Source: Phycomyces nitens
Taxonomy: Eukaryota; Mucoromycota; Mucoromycetes; Mucorales; Phycomycetaceae
Assembly (NCBI GenBank): GCA_022702545.1
Contig: JAHRBC010000003.1
Span: 7,006,001 to 7,070,000, forward strand
DNA: 64,000 nt
Reading direction: 5' to 3'
Below, one piece after another: positions 11,623 through 21,373 of this stretch. A model generated the notes under the pieces. It worked only from the letters and a program-made list of their open reading frames with translations, had not been told where the DNA came from and did not search any database. Both the position numbers and the translations under genes were made by a program. Within the stretch, counting starts at the first letter, position 1. Every line of letters begins with the position of its first letter.

Positions 11623-13221
11623 TTATTTTACAGTCGTTTGTCGTTGGTGGCAGATGGTTCCATTGGCCAACATTTCTTCTAGATCAACGTCTTCTCTTCG
11701 TCTCTTCATCCGTGCCTTGATTTGCTGCCTTTCGCGCTCTAACATGGCCAGAACAGTAAATTGCTCGGTGCGTTCCTGTTCAAGCTCGAGTGTCTTTAGC
11801 TTTTGCCAGCCATTGTGCTTGACGCATCGCCTGCTCTGGCGACACACCATTTCAGGGTCTAAAGATAAAGGTTCTGGGGATTCCCATTTGGTTTCTGGCC
11901 AAGACAGACGACAATCATAGCCACACACATCGTCGTCGGCAGTGGGCTGAGTAGAAAGTGTGGCAAGAAAGGTTGTCTTGCGTTCCACGATACCAATCAT
12001 CTTACGTGCCCGTTTCTTTTCATCTCGAACTCTCAGCAAACGTTGGCCATCATCACGATCAGCAAAGGAGCTCAGTCTGCTCTTTGTGAGATAGCTGTGG
12101 CGGTCTGAGAGTGATGAGGATGCACCAGATGACCTGCGCTTGGATTCTGCGCAGGCAATACGTGTCCTTGCCACTTGCATTCCACATGCATCACTGCAGT
12201 ACTTTGACATTTGTCCTTTTGTACCCATCCGAGCTGCTCGCTGACAGACAGGGTTTGCACAATGGGCTTTCCAAGATGTCTTTTTGCCTTCGCCTATAAA
12301 GATTGGCATTATATCATAGAATGGTTTAATTATTGGATATTCGCAAAGGGGGGAAGGAAAACTTACGTTTTGCACAGCTGTGACAAAAGTAGTGGCCAAT
12401 AAACTCGCTTTGCTTTTCGCTAATCCCAATGCACTCGCCATGGAACCATTGATCACACAGATCACAGGCAATCATAAAGCGAGGAGCATCGTATGGTGTT
12501 CGGCAGAAACAGTAGAGTGTGTCATCTGCAGCCGGCCCACTCCGGCCCACTGGTCTTTCGGGTAAACTTTTTGCGACAGTACTGGTCTGTTCTACTTTTG
12601 GCTATTGTGAATATGAAGATTGATATTAGAATGTGATCATTTCAAAATGATTGATTGAGTTTGGTGTAATCTAAATGATAAACACACCTCTTCTTGCATG
12701 GGGGTTTCGGTTGGTGTTGTGCGTATTTCTCGGTCGACTCCATTTTCATACTTCCAAACCAGGGCTGTCGTGTCTTGGGGAATCTCTGGACTAGAGGTCT
12801 TGCCCTTTGTAATCCAATGCTGAACCTTTTTCAATGGCTTCTTCATCATCTCTGGTGTGCGTGTGTCGATTACTGGTTCTGGACTCTCTTCGATTGCTTC
12901 CCATGATTCTGATGGCCGGGAAGATGGTCGGGGAGGACGCTGATCTGCTGCTGCTGCTGCTGTTCGATCGGGCGTTTCTACCGGTTGCCATTTCAATACA
13001 GGGCAGCTTTGGGATTCTTTTGAGAGACGCTTTCGAAGAGGAAGTCGTTTGGAATTGCCAGTTGCATCTGTTTTGGGGCGAGGGAGTCCAAGATCTAGAC
13101 ATGGTTTCTTATTGTCATTGTCTATTTGTGGTTCAGGATTAAGCATAGAAGTGATGTCTAGTGCGGCTGAATTGCGCTTTAATGCTGCATTGGAAGAGCC
13201 ATCTTGAATGTAAAAGGACAT
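11623..13221 (-). CDS. PHD-finger protein of the Spp1/CFP1 (COMPASS) type
   Basis: Three exons (13221-12688, 12601-12367, 12293-11623), 479 aa. Residues 1-180 are low-complexity and basic. Next comes a C4HC3 PHD finger: YCFC, MIACDLCDQWFH, GEC, YFCHSC; the CDQW tryptophan is the aromatic-cage position of H3K4me3 readers. A second Cys cluster, CANPVCQRAAR then KYCSDACGM, matches the C-terminal zinc region of CFP1/Spp1, followed by a long helical segment. The vertebrate CXXC DNA-binding domain is missing, as in yeast Spp1. Likely role: reader subunit of the Set1/COMPASS H3K4 methyltransferase, in the nucleus. The first intron has a GTGTGT donor. Confidence 0.85.
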
Positions 13222-13281
13222 GATGTATTTGGCTTTGTTTATGAAAAAAGGAGAAGAGAAAGTGGATAATAAAAAAGAAAG

Positions 13282-13313
<32 letters not shown>

Positions 13314-13808
13314 GCTATTATAAATATATAAATATATTAATATTAATATTAATATAGATATTATTTAAAAATAAATAAAATACATTGTCATATTCTCTCT
13401 CTTCACAAGTTCTGTCACTTTTTTTTTATAAAAAAAAAACATTCATTACCTGGAGAATCCCAACTCCTCCTTTATTTTGTCCCGTTGCCTATATATATTA
13501 TATTATATTATATTATGATATTCATACATGATATAAGGCTCCCATTTATCACTTAATCTACAACAACAGCAGCAACAGCAAGAACAGCAAAGACTTGTAA
13601 AAGTCCCTCTGGTGCCTAGCAATCGATATAATACATGCCCTGGCTTAGATTTGCTGTACCTTTTTTTTTTATTTACTACTGAAATATCTCTTTTGAAATT
13701 ATTATTCTTCCTACGGACAATATGTAGATAGGTGGATGAATGGATAAATAAATAAATAATTTCTGACTGTCCATATCTTTTTTTTTTCAAAAAAAAATAA
13801 AAAATTCC
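13222..13808. repeat. Intergenic low-complexity DNA with ATT microsatellite and poly-T/poly-A junctions
   Basis: Contains a TAT/ATT trinucleotide tract (13283-13313), ATTAAT-rich DNA and two poly-T to poly-A junctions (about 13419-13439 and 13778-13797). The second lies directly downstream of the membrane-protein stop at 13809 and may act in 3'-end formation. A CAGCAACAG-type short repeat lies near 13562. No gene seen. Confidence 0.6.
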
Positions 13809-15235
13809 CTAGTTTGTACTTGCAGGCAAGCTGTTTAGCAATGGACTTTCGGGTGTTGGGTGAAATATCAATATCACAATCACCCACACAACAATCGAAG
13901 CAACATTGACTAATCGAAAACATTAAAATAATAAACATCTCATCATTCCAGTACTTACTATTGCTTATAAGAAAATCAGCAGTCAGCTTATTACCATTCA
14001 GCATCTGCTTTCCAGTCAAGCCATCGACACTCAGGATAATAAAACACAAAGAATCGAGAAAGATTGCAAGCGACAAGAGCCGATTCAATTCCTGAACAAG
14101 ACAATGAGATGAATAATCAAATCCGTTTTTTCAAAACCTACCTTAAAGTAACCAATCTTTCGAGTAATTGACCTTGCATGAGAAGAGAAGCAAGAGTTGA
14201 CTAGCAGCTTATTAAACCTACAATGAGACACGACTCCCAATAGTGATAAAACAAGGAGTGCTTACACACCAAACAGACCAATTGTTCTTTTGTCAGTTCT
14301 AGTGGCACAAAAAACCCCCAACAATATTAACAATAATAATCTCTCTGGATTCCTAGTACACTACCACAGCCATAGACAAGTTGAGGCATCACTTCTTTGT
14401 AGGCAGGAGTATATACTTTTCGGGAATAATTGTACTGGATCACTGGAAATGTCACTATACTAACACACGTCCTAAGACAGCAGTTTTAGTCTTTGGGGGA
14501 TCTTGTCGCAAGGGTCCAAATGTTGGTCAAGAAGCCCATTTTTACCCATCTCTCTTTCTCACCACACAATGTAGCATTTGAACTCCTTGCTACTCATGAA
14601 TTTTGCACCAGCCACCAGGTTGGCCAAGTAATTCCAAAAGCATTGGAGTAGTAACAGAGTGCTGCTGCTTGGATCCAAGTGTCAATAAAGGGCTGTTGTA
14701 ATCTGACTTTCTTTGACCTACGTCTGCAGTGAGAATCCAATACAAAGACTGTAATCTGCAAATGGTAGATTAGAAGATTCGTGGCAATAGACTCTTATAG
14801 TCAATCTAGTTACCAGTGGGCACAACATAGTCCTTGTTGGACTGACTCCACAGGATCTCTGGCTTGGTAACAAATTGTCCCTTGTGCGGGATGTACCCTT
14901 CTTTATACTTTACTGTGCTAGACACAACATCTAGGCCAATAAAAGGTATTTTAGATTCAAGATTCCTCTAGGAGAAACGAGCTTACCATAAGTCAATTGA
15001 AAGGGAAGCATGATCAAGATCAATAGTGATACAATTGACTTTAGCTCTCCTTTCCGAAGACGACTGGGTGAGAGGCATTGGAATCGATCCAGACGACAGA
15101 GGCGGTAGATGTACCACAGAGTGAGATATGATATTGAAACAACTCGCTCTATTGGCGATTAAAAGAGCTGTTAGCAGCCATTGTTTGGGATTCCTCTAGC
15201 TTACGAAGAAAACTAAAATCGCTTAAATGAGTCAT
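13809..15235 (-). CDS. Polytopic membrane protein, family not recognised
   Basis: Nine exons: 15235-15205, 15148-14987, 14930-14814, 14755-14722, 14667-14563, 14352-14266, 14217-14142, 14091-13995, 13909-13809. They sum to 810 nt (269 aa) with every phase consistent. Hydrophobic helices include SISYLTLWYIYRL, SIVSLLILIMLPFQLTY, DYSLCIGFSLQT continuing into STLLLLQCFW, ERLLLLILLGVFCATR, LLSLAIFLDSLCFIIL and VASIVVWVIVILIF, so about six or seven membrane passes. Basic loops (RLCRLDRF, SRLRKGE, RSITRKIGYFK) suggest orientation. The layout resembles a small seven-helix receptor-like protein, but no diagnostic GPCR motif is visible. Intron 5 (210 nt) is much longer than its neighbours. It shares a 450-bp divergent promoter region with the phosphotransferase gene. 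Confidence 0.7.
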
Positions 15236-15685
15236 GGTAAACTGATACTCTAGGTGAACTTAAGGAGTGATAACGAAACAAAATAATAATAATAATAATA
15301 AAGATTGGGTGAATTGGGGTAGGACTTCTCAATCCCCTGAGGCACCAAGACTTATAGCATTGTGGGTGACGTGCGCTTGTGCATATTCCAGTAGTGTCCT
15401 TTTGAAATAAAGAGGATCTATACACACAACATTGAACTTCTTCAACTTGATTCCTTTTGGCCCTGAAATGCCAGGTTTGGATTCCTTGTACTCATGAAAT
15501 CAAGAGTCACTTTCATGTGAAATTATTGGCTGACATGGAAAATATAGATTACTGTATTTATATTTCATAATCAGAGAAAACTGTGTAGTAAGCAGGATTG
15601 TGGGCGCTGTACAAAATCTGAATTGTAGCGCTTTACCCCACACATACTGCTTTATACCTCTACCCTTAGATTCCACTGCATCACA
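15236..15685. promoter_or_regulatory. Divergent promoter region
   Basis: 450 bp between head-to-head starts of the membrane-protein gene (minus) and the phosphotransferase gene (plus). It contains an AAT trinucleotide run (about 15284-15300). No TATA box is obvious next to either start. Confidence 0.5.
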
Positions 15686-17219
15686 ATGGCCAAAGACGAA
15701 GGACAATCGACCTCTAATATCCGTACAGGGTATGTTGATCCATGCTTTACTCTTGGCTAAACATATTAATGGTTATATTGTCAAAAGGCACGAAATCAAC
15801 CAGGCTGTCCTAGAGGCCTATCTCGTTAAAAACGTGCCTGGATTTATTGGTCCTTTGGAAATCAGCCAGTTTAAGCTTGGTCAGTCAAACCCAACATACC
15901 TCTTGAAGGATGGAAAGTAAGTCAACCAAGGGAACCAAGGGAATCAAAGTCTGGAATTAAGAATGGTCTAGTAAGCAGCAGTATGTGCTCCGTAAGAAGC
16001 CACCAGGCGCCCTGCTTTCGAGCACTGCCCATGCTATTGAAAGAGAATACCGAGTGATCCGTGCTGTTGGTATATCGTCTGATGTGCCTGTTCCCAAGGT
16101 CTATTGTCTCTGCGAGGACAATTCTGTCATTGGAACCCCCTTTTATGCAAGTATATTTCATGTGAATTATATAAGCACAGATTTAAACATTAACGCTAAA
16201 AATATATGTGGACTTTAGGTTATGGAATTCCTTGCAGGCCGCATCTACTCTGATGTCCGTATGCTTTCTTTGCCCTATGAGGACCGGAGAGCATGGTAAA
16301 TAATTAATTGACCACCAAAAAAAGGCACATAGCATTAAAGTATCTATCTATAGCTGGATCTCTGCTGTCGAGACTTTGGCCAAGCTCCACAAGCTGGACC
16401 ACAAGGCCATTGGTTTGGGTGATTACGGAAAAGATTCTGGATTTTATGCTCGTCAAATCAGATCTCTGGCCAAGGTATCTGCAGCACAGGCTGATACCGA
16501 GGACAAGGAGACTGGTGAAAAGGTTGGGCCTATTCCTCGCCTGAATGATATGTTTGCTTGGTTCAAGAAGAACCAGGTCCCTGACAAGGCCACCATTGTA
16601 CACGGTGATTTCAAGGTAGGTCTTGATGAGAGAAACAAAAAACAAAAAGTGTAGCCAAACTAAGTGTCTCTTTGTAGATTGATAACATGGTGAGAAGCAC
16701 AGTTTGATTACAAACCAAATTCTAAGAACAAAGCATGTAGATCTTCCACCCCACTGAGCCCAGAGTTATTGGTGTTCTTGACTGGGAACTGTCTACAATT
16801 GGACATCCTTTGTCTGATCTTGCAAACCTTTTGCAGCCATTTTATGTCTATCCTTCTGACAAATTGACTGGCTTCAAGGGTTTGAAGGAACTTCCTATTC
16901 CTGGTGCTGATGAGTTGATGAAGGCCTATACCTCAATACTCGGACAGCCCTATCCCATTGACCGTTGGATGTTTGCCGTTGCATTCTCGTTCTTTAGAGT
17001 AAGTCGTCCTGGTGGCTGTTATATCTATATCTATATTTATTTATCTTTCTTTTTTAGCTTTCTGTTATTACACAGGGCATTGCAGCTAGAGTTGCTCGCA
17101 AACAGGCTTCTTCTGCACAAGCAATGCACTATGCAGTCATGTTTAAACCAGTAGCAAGAATGGCTTTGGAAATTGTAGATGAAGGTGATTTGGTCCAGAG
17201 AAATGTCAGCAAACTCTAA
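15686..17219 (+). CDS. ACAD10/11-type aminoglycoside-phosphotransferase-fold kinase
   Basis: Eight exons (15686-15729, 15788-15916, 15972-16146, 16219-16295, 16354-16615, 16678-16689, 16741-16998, 17058-17219), 372 aa. Motifs: [31 protein letters not shown], catalytic HGDFKIDN and metal-binding [18 protein letters not shown]. This is the kinase-like domain fused to acyl-CoA dehydrogenase in animal ACAD10/11, here free-standing, as is common in fungi; in animals it acts on 4-hydroxy-acyl-CoA. Two oddities: intron 3 (16147-16218) has a GC donor (TAT then GCAAGT), and exon 6 is only 12 nt (IDNM), carrying the conserved Asn. The gene is convergent with CGI121. Confidence 0.88.
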
Positions 17220-17323
17220 GCCATTCCCAATAAAATAAAATAAAAATAACAATAAAAATAACAATAATGCTATATTACCAATTCACATTCCCAGAATCAA
17301 ATTTTATTAATTCTACAAATGTT

Positions 17324-18093
17324 CTATAGGCCTTTGAGAGCCATTGCACCGGAAACCAGTTGCATAAGTCTGACTGGATCTTCCTTGACATCGCCTGTTT
17401 GATAATACTAGCAAAATGTAGACCGTGTCCATTTAATGACCACCCCTTCCCTTGTAGCACATTTACTAGCCTTACCTTTTGAATGCGCTTCAGATCCCGT
17501 ATTTGCTCCAGTTGATCCAACCCCACCACATCTCCCTTGATGTTGTTCTTCATAAAGGCAATTGCCTGTGGGTGTCCAAATTACATGATTAAAAAAAGGC
17601 CAACTCTTATTTATAAGACCCATTTACCTTTTCACCAGTTCCACCGAGCTTGATAGCAATGATATCAGTCGTAGTGTCTTCGATACCAAATCTTTTTAGG
17701 GATTGAGAAATCTGCCCGGTTCACAAGATATTAATATATTTGTAAAGACCAACTCATTTGTATCATACATGAATAGTTGATGAGAAATCAAATACAATCT
17801 CGGAATTAATGTTGTGTGTCTTGAGCTGATTGTGTTTCTCATTGTGTGCAGCCCTGTTTGCTGCCAACATCACATGAAAAGGACTAATGACCTTTGAGTA
17901 CAAATCAATATAATATAAACATCTTGACATTGTTTTTTAAACTAACCAATTCTGCATTGACAAGTGCGCATTCCATTGTGGCATCCTGGTCAATCAATCT
18001 TTTACGTAATTCTGATGAATTTGTGACATTTCGAAACAAACAGACATGAGCTTGGCCACGCGCAGGATGTAATTCAAGCTTGTAAGATTCCAT
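17324..18093 (-). CDS. CGI121: EKC/KEOPS complex subunit CGI121
   Basis: Five exons on minus (18093-17947, 17891-17769, 17711-17628, 17565-17476, 17407-17324), 175 aa, the usual size for Cgi121/TPRKB. Recognisable blocks: LFRNVTNSSELRKRL near the N-terminus, ALVNAEL then PFHVMLAANRAA, LKTHNINSEIVFDFSST, ISQSLKRFGI and the late IAIKLGG. Cgi121 binds the Bud32 kinase and tRNA 3' end in the KEOPS complex that makes t6A37 in tRNA. Its 3' end lies about 100 bp from the convergent phosphotransferase gene, in A-rich sequence that presumably serves both terminators. Confidence 0.85.
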
Positions 18094-19447
18094 TTTTCTA
18101 TAGAGTCAAGCTTGGAACTGAAAGGTAAATGAAGTGACTGAAGTGACTGGCAAAAATGTGAGAGAGGCTGGTTGGGGGGTTTCCAAAAGATCAATCTACA
18201 TGGAGAAAATTATGGTGATTTGTTGGTCTTGTTTGTGATTTCTACACCTCTGTATTATTGAATCTGGATACAAAGTGTACAATTTATCAGATAAAGATAA
18301 TTATAGAACTAAGAAGGGGTGGGTTTCACACTCTAGATAAGAGTACGGAAGTATCCGAAGGTAGCATAATAAACAAATATTTATTGATTTGTCGAATCCA
18401 TTATTTGGCTAATAAAACATTCTGTGTAATTCGAGTCATTTGGCAATTATTACCTTGTTCTGAGCAAGTTTACCGAGAGTATTGATACCAAGAGCCTGTT
18501 TAGATCAATTGCCTGCTAAATATCGTCAGTAAAGTTGTACAAATGTTTAGAAAAATGTTCTTTTGATGAAAATAAATAAATTTGTGGATCCCTTGGTCCC
18601 CAACTTATTTTATTTAGTTGTTTGTTTGAGCAACAGGCCAATCAATGTATGTATATATATATGTATTTTTGCAATTAGAGTTCTTGAAGCTCTTTCTCTT
18701 GTCCGCGCTGTCTTTCTGTATTACTCTAGGTGCGTGCAAATATTATTTCCAATTGGGTCCTTGTTCCGTTTGACTCACTCATTTAGGGCCGTCCGTGAGC
18801 CAGACTTTGTTTGGCGATACTTGTATTCATGAGGAACATTTAATTAAAAAGTCATGGTCTGGGCCTTTATTCATTCTTGCCAAAAACGAACCTTTTTTAA
18901 CTTGTTTGGATCCGTTTTGTATAAGCCAAGCATGATCTAAAACCCCCATTGAATGAAGATGATTCTTCTCTTAAATAGTCTGAACTGTGTTTGGGTTAGT
19001 GTAGATGCATAGATGAGCACAATAATAATACAGTTATAATATTCAACTGTGATGCACTGCGCCTCTTTATTTTTATATGTGTGATACATTATGTATGCCA
19101 GACACCCATGTACTCTGTAGTCTGGTTTTAATACAAGGGTTGATATACTAGTAAAAATATTATCATCAGACAATTGGTAAATAAACCTAGGATTATGTAT
19201 ATGCCTTGCCCTTCAAAGGAAGTCGAGTGCATCTCAATACACTTGGTTCTAGTTGTTTAACTAATGTTTTTTTTTTCTGTACAACCAGAACAATCTTTAT
19301 TTGATTCATTAATAGAATTGATAAAGGTACGTGCGCCATGAGCTTGTTTTCTGTCAATAATTAGCTATATAAATCAAAATAAAAATTAAATATTTGTTCT
19401 GTAAAGAACATCCTTTTTTTTTCCTTCTTTTTGCACTATTTTCTATT
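18094..19447. other. Intergenic region with one weak coding candidate
   Basis: Mostly AT-rich, no family match. The only structured part is the 18563-18832 stretch described separately. The last 200 bp before 19448 should contain the promoter of the zinc-finger gene. Confidence 0.4.
18563..18832 (+). pseudogene. Possible exon remnant or very small gene
   Basis: An open 89-codon frame contains what looks like a real intron: donor AG|GTGCGT at about 18730, a TTTGACTCACTC branch region and acceptor TTTAG near 18786. Joined around it are LEALSLVRAVFLYYSR and AVREPDFVWRYLYS, which look protein-like. A second possible intron starts at GTATGT near 18647. I cannot name a family. It may be a fragment of a lost gene or a short real one. 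Confidence 0.3.
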
Positions 19448-20293
19448 ATGGAGATTATCGAACTGCTTGCTCCCAGTGATCCGACCATTGCACGCGGATC
19501 AAAAAGGTATCCTTGTAAATGGAAGGATTGCCTTAAAGAATTCAGTGAGTAAGGTATAAATCTAAATCTACTTTTATTTACTTGCAAACAAAAAAAAAAG
19601 GTCGACCGTCCGATACCGCCCGCCACTATCGCATTCACATTGATGACAGGTAGATATTAAAATTTCATGACCGAAAAAACTAAGCCAGGAACCACCCCTT
19701 TTTAGACCTTTTAGATGCCATATTCCCCAATGTGAAAAACGGTTTATTCAAGTGAGGTCCCAAACGTAGCAGAAAGAATATTACAATAATAATAATGGCC
19801 TTTTTATTTCTTAGAGATCAGCATTGACCGTCCACCTACGGACCCACTCTGGAGAACGGCCTCATGTGTGTGAGAATTTCAGTTGCAAAAAGAGCTTCAG
19901 TGACAGCAGCTCTCTTGCTCGACACAGGTTGGTGGCGTACTCGAACGATAGAATGCTAAGACATAAATTAGACGTATCCATACTGGTAGTAGACCGTACA
20001 AATGCCACTATGAGCACTGTCAAAAAAGGTAATATATGAATATTGAATTATTTCCAATAGAAACAGAAATAATAAGTCTGTCTAGCTTTACAAAGAAAGC
20101 GTTGCTAGTACGACACAAGAAGAAATGCCATCAGCAAGGAGAGAAGAGGGCCATTGGGTCGGTAGATTTACAGCCAGGCCAACCCGATGGCGATGTACCC
20201 TGCGATCGTTTTCAACTCATCAGTTTATATGACGAAAGGTCACCCAAGGATGAATCATTTGATCTTGGTTCTCACGGAGACAATTATCGCTAA
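19448..20293 (+). CDS. C2H2 zinc-finger protein with four tandem fingers
   Basis: Six exons (19448-19544, 19601-19649, 19706-19751, 19815-19927, 19972-20028, 20086-20293), 189 aa. Fingers: CKWKDC...[15 protein letters not shown]...[15 protein letters not shown]...HRRIH and [10 protein letters not shown]...HKKKCH, joined by near-canonical linkers (HSGERP, HTGSRP). All have four residues between the two cysteines, as in TFIIIA/Zap1-type fingers. The acidic tail after the fingers (about 55 aa, ending HGDNYR) may be an activation region. Introns interrupt three of the four fingers. Likely a sequence-specific DNA-binding regulator; target unknown. Confidence 0.85.
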
Positions 20294-21123
20294 CCCATCT
20301 ATTGTTGCACTACCAATCAACATCTGCTTTCTTTTTGATAAGTAAAAAAAAATCTTTGTACTATTTCCCCACATCCAAATATATTATAAAAAATTAGACA
20401 CCCACACATAGAGAATTCCATGGCAAACAGCGTGGTTCTCGAGTGTAACAGATGTTTCGGTTTGAACGAATAATGGGAACCCAGTCAATCTGTTTAAAAA
20501 ACTTGTGGTAAATTTGATGTTGATATTTTCCCTCTGTATACCCAAGTGTGGGACAAGTAATAATTGAAACAAAATTGAAAGCGTTGTCCATTAGATTCGT
20601 ATGTTTAAACCCTACGTCATTGCTCAATGTTCAATAGGACAAAAGATGTTACGATGATATTTAACAAGATTGTTACTATTTTATCATAATTTCTATTATA
20701 TTTTTGACCCCGCACAACCCATGAGGTAAAGTAGAATAAAATTCAGCAAATAATTGTAAATTGTATTCCAGATTTAAGGCCAGTTTGATAATAATAATAA
20801 TAATAATAATTTGAAAAATTATTTTATTTCAAGTCTGTCGCAGTAAAATGGAAACGTATAAACAATGAGGTGTACATAAAGAGTATCTTGACATAATATG
20901 TATGAATTTATGAATGTATACATATGTAAAAAATAATAAGAATTAAAAGAATTAAAAGGTCTAAAGAGGTGTCATATGAAGAAATAATAATAAAAAAAAA
21001 GAGTAGTTGAAATGATAATCTGTGATTATTTTGCTTATGGAGTCCAATAAATGATTGATTTTCATGCTTGTAGGATGCGATGATTGTTGTGTTGGTTTGT
21101 AATGAAGGATGCTGATTGTTGAC
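20294..21123. other. AT-rich intergenic region
   Basis: Contains an AAT trinucleotide run (about 20788-20810) and A-rich tracts near 20990. No supported gene. Confidence 0.5.
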
Positions 21124-21257
21124 TTATTCTGCAGAATTGGGTTTCTTTGGGCACATCCTAATGATCAAAAGATTAATAACTATCAAACAATTGGGCTGGT
21201 GTCTTACATTGAGTAGTGGCCCTTTTGACCGCAATGAATGCATCGTCCGTCAGACAT
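21124..21257 (-). CDS. 27-aa CCHC zinc-knuckle microprotein
   Basis: Two exons on minus (21257-21208 and 21157-21124) join to 84 nt: 27 codons plus stop. The product starts MSDGRCIHCGQKGHYS and ends with MMCPKKPNSAE, forming a single perfect C-x2-C-x4-H-x4-C zinc knuckle and almost nothing else. The 50-nt intron has a GTAAGA donor and TTAG acceptor and splits the knuckle between the His and the last Cys. A TATATAAA box lies about 110 bp upstream (near 21366-21373), and no upstream ATG intervenes after the expected start site. CCHC knuckles bind single-stranded RNA or DNA. It could be a real small regulator or a shortened member of the cellular CCHC family. Confidence 0.65.
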
Positions 21258-21365
21258 AGTGTAGAGTAATGTAGAGTATAGAGGCGTAGTTGAGCAGAGT
21301 CAATCGATGGACTTTGTTTGTTTCTTTGTGATTCAGTTAAATAGAGAAAAAGAAAGGCATGGGGT

Positions 21366-21373
21366 TTATATAA
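21366..21373 (-). promoter_or_regulatory. TATA box of the zinc-knuckle microgene
   Basis: TATATAAA read on the minus strand, about 110 bp before the ATG at 21257, followed by a C/T/A-rich leader containing CTCTACATTACTCTACACT directly before the start codon. Confidence 0.5.

Noticed and set aside
14353..14562. Apparent coding stretch (reading TFPVIQYNYSRKV) within the membrane-protein gene
   Set aside because: Its phases do not fit the flanking exons and would need introns of 14-20 nt. Treating it as one 210-nt intron gives an 810-nt coding sequence with all phases consistent.
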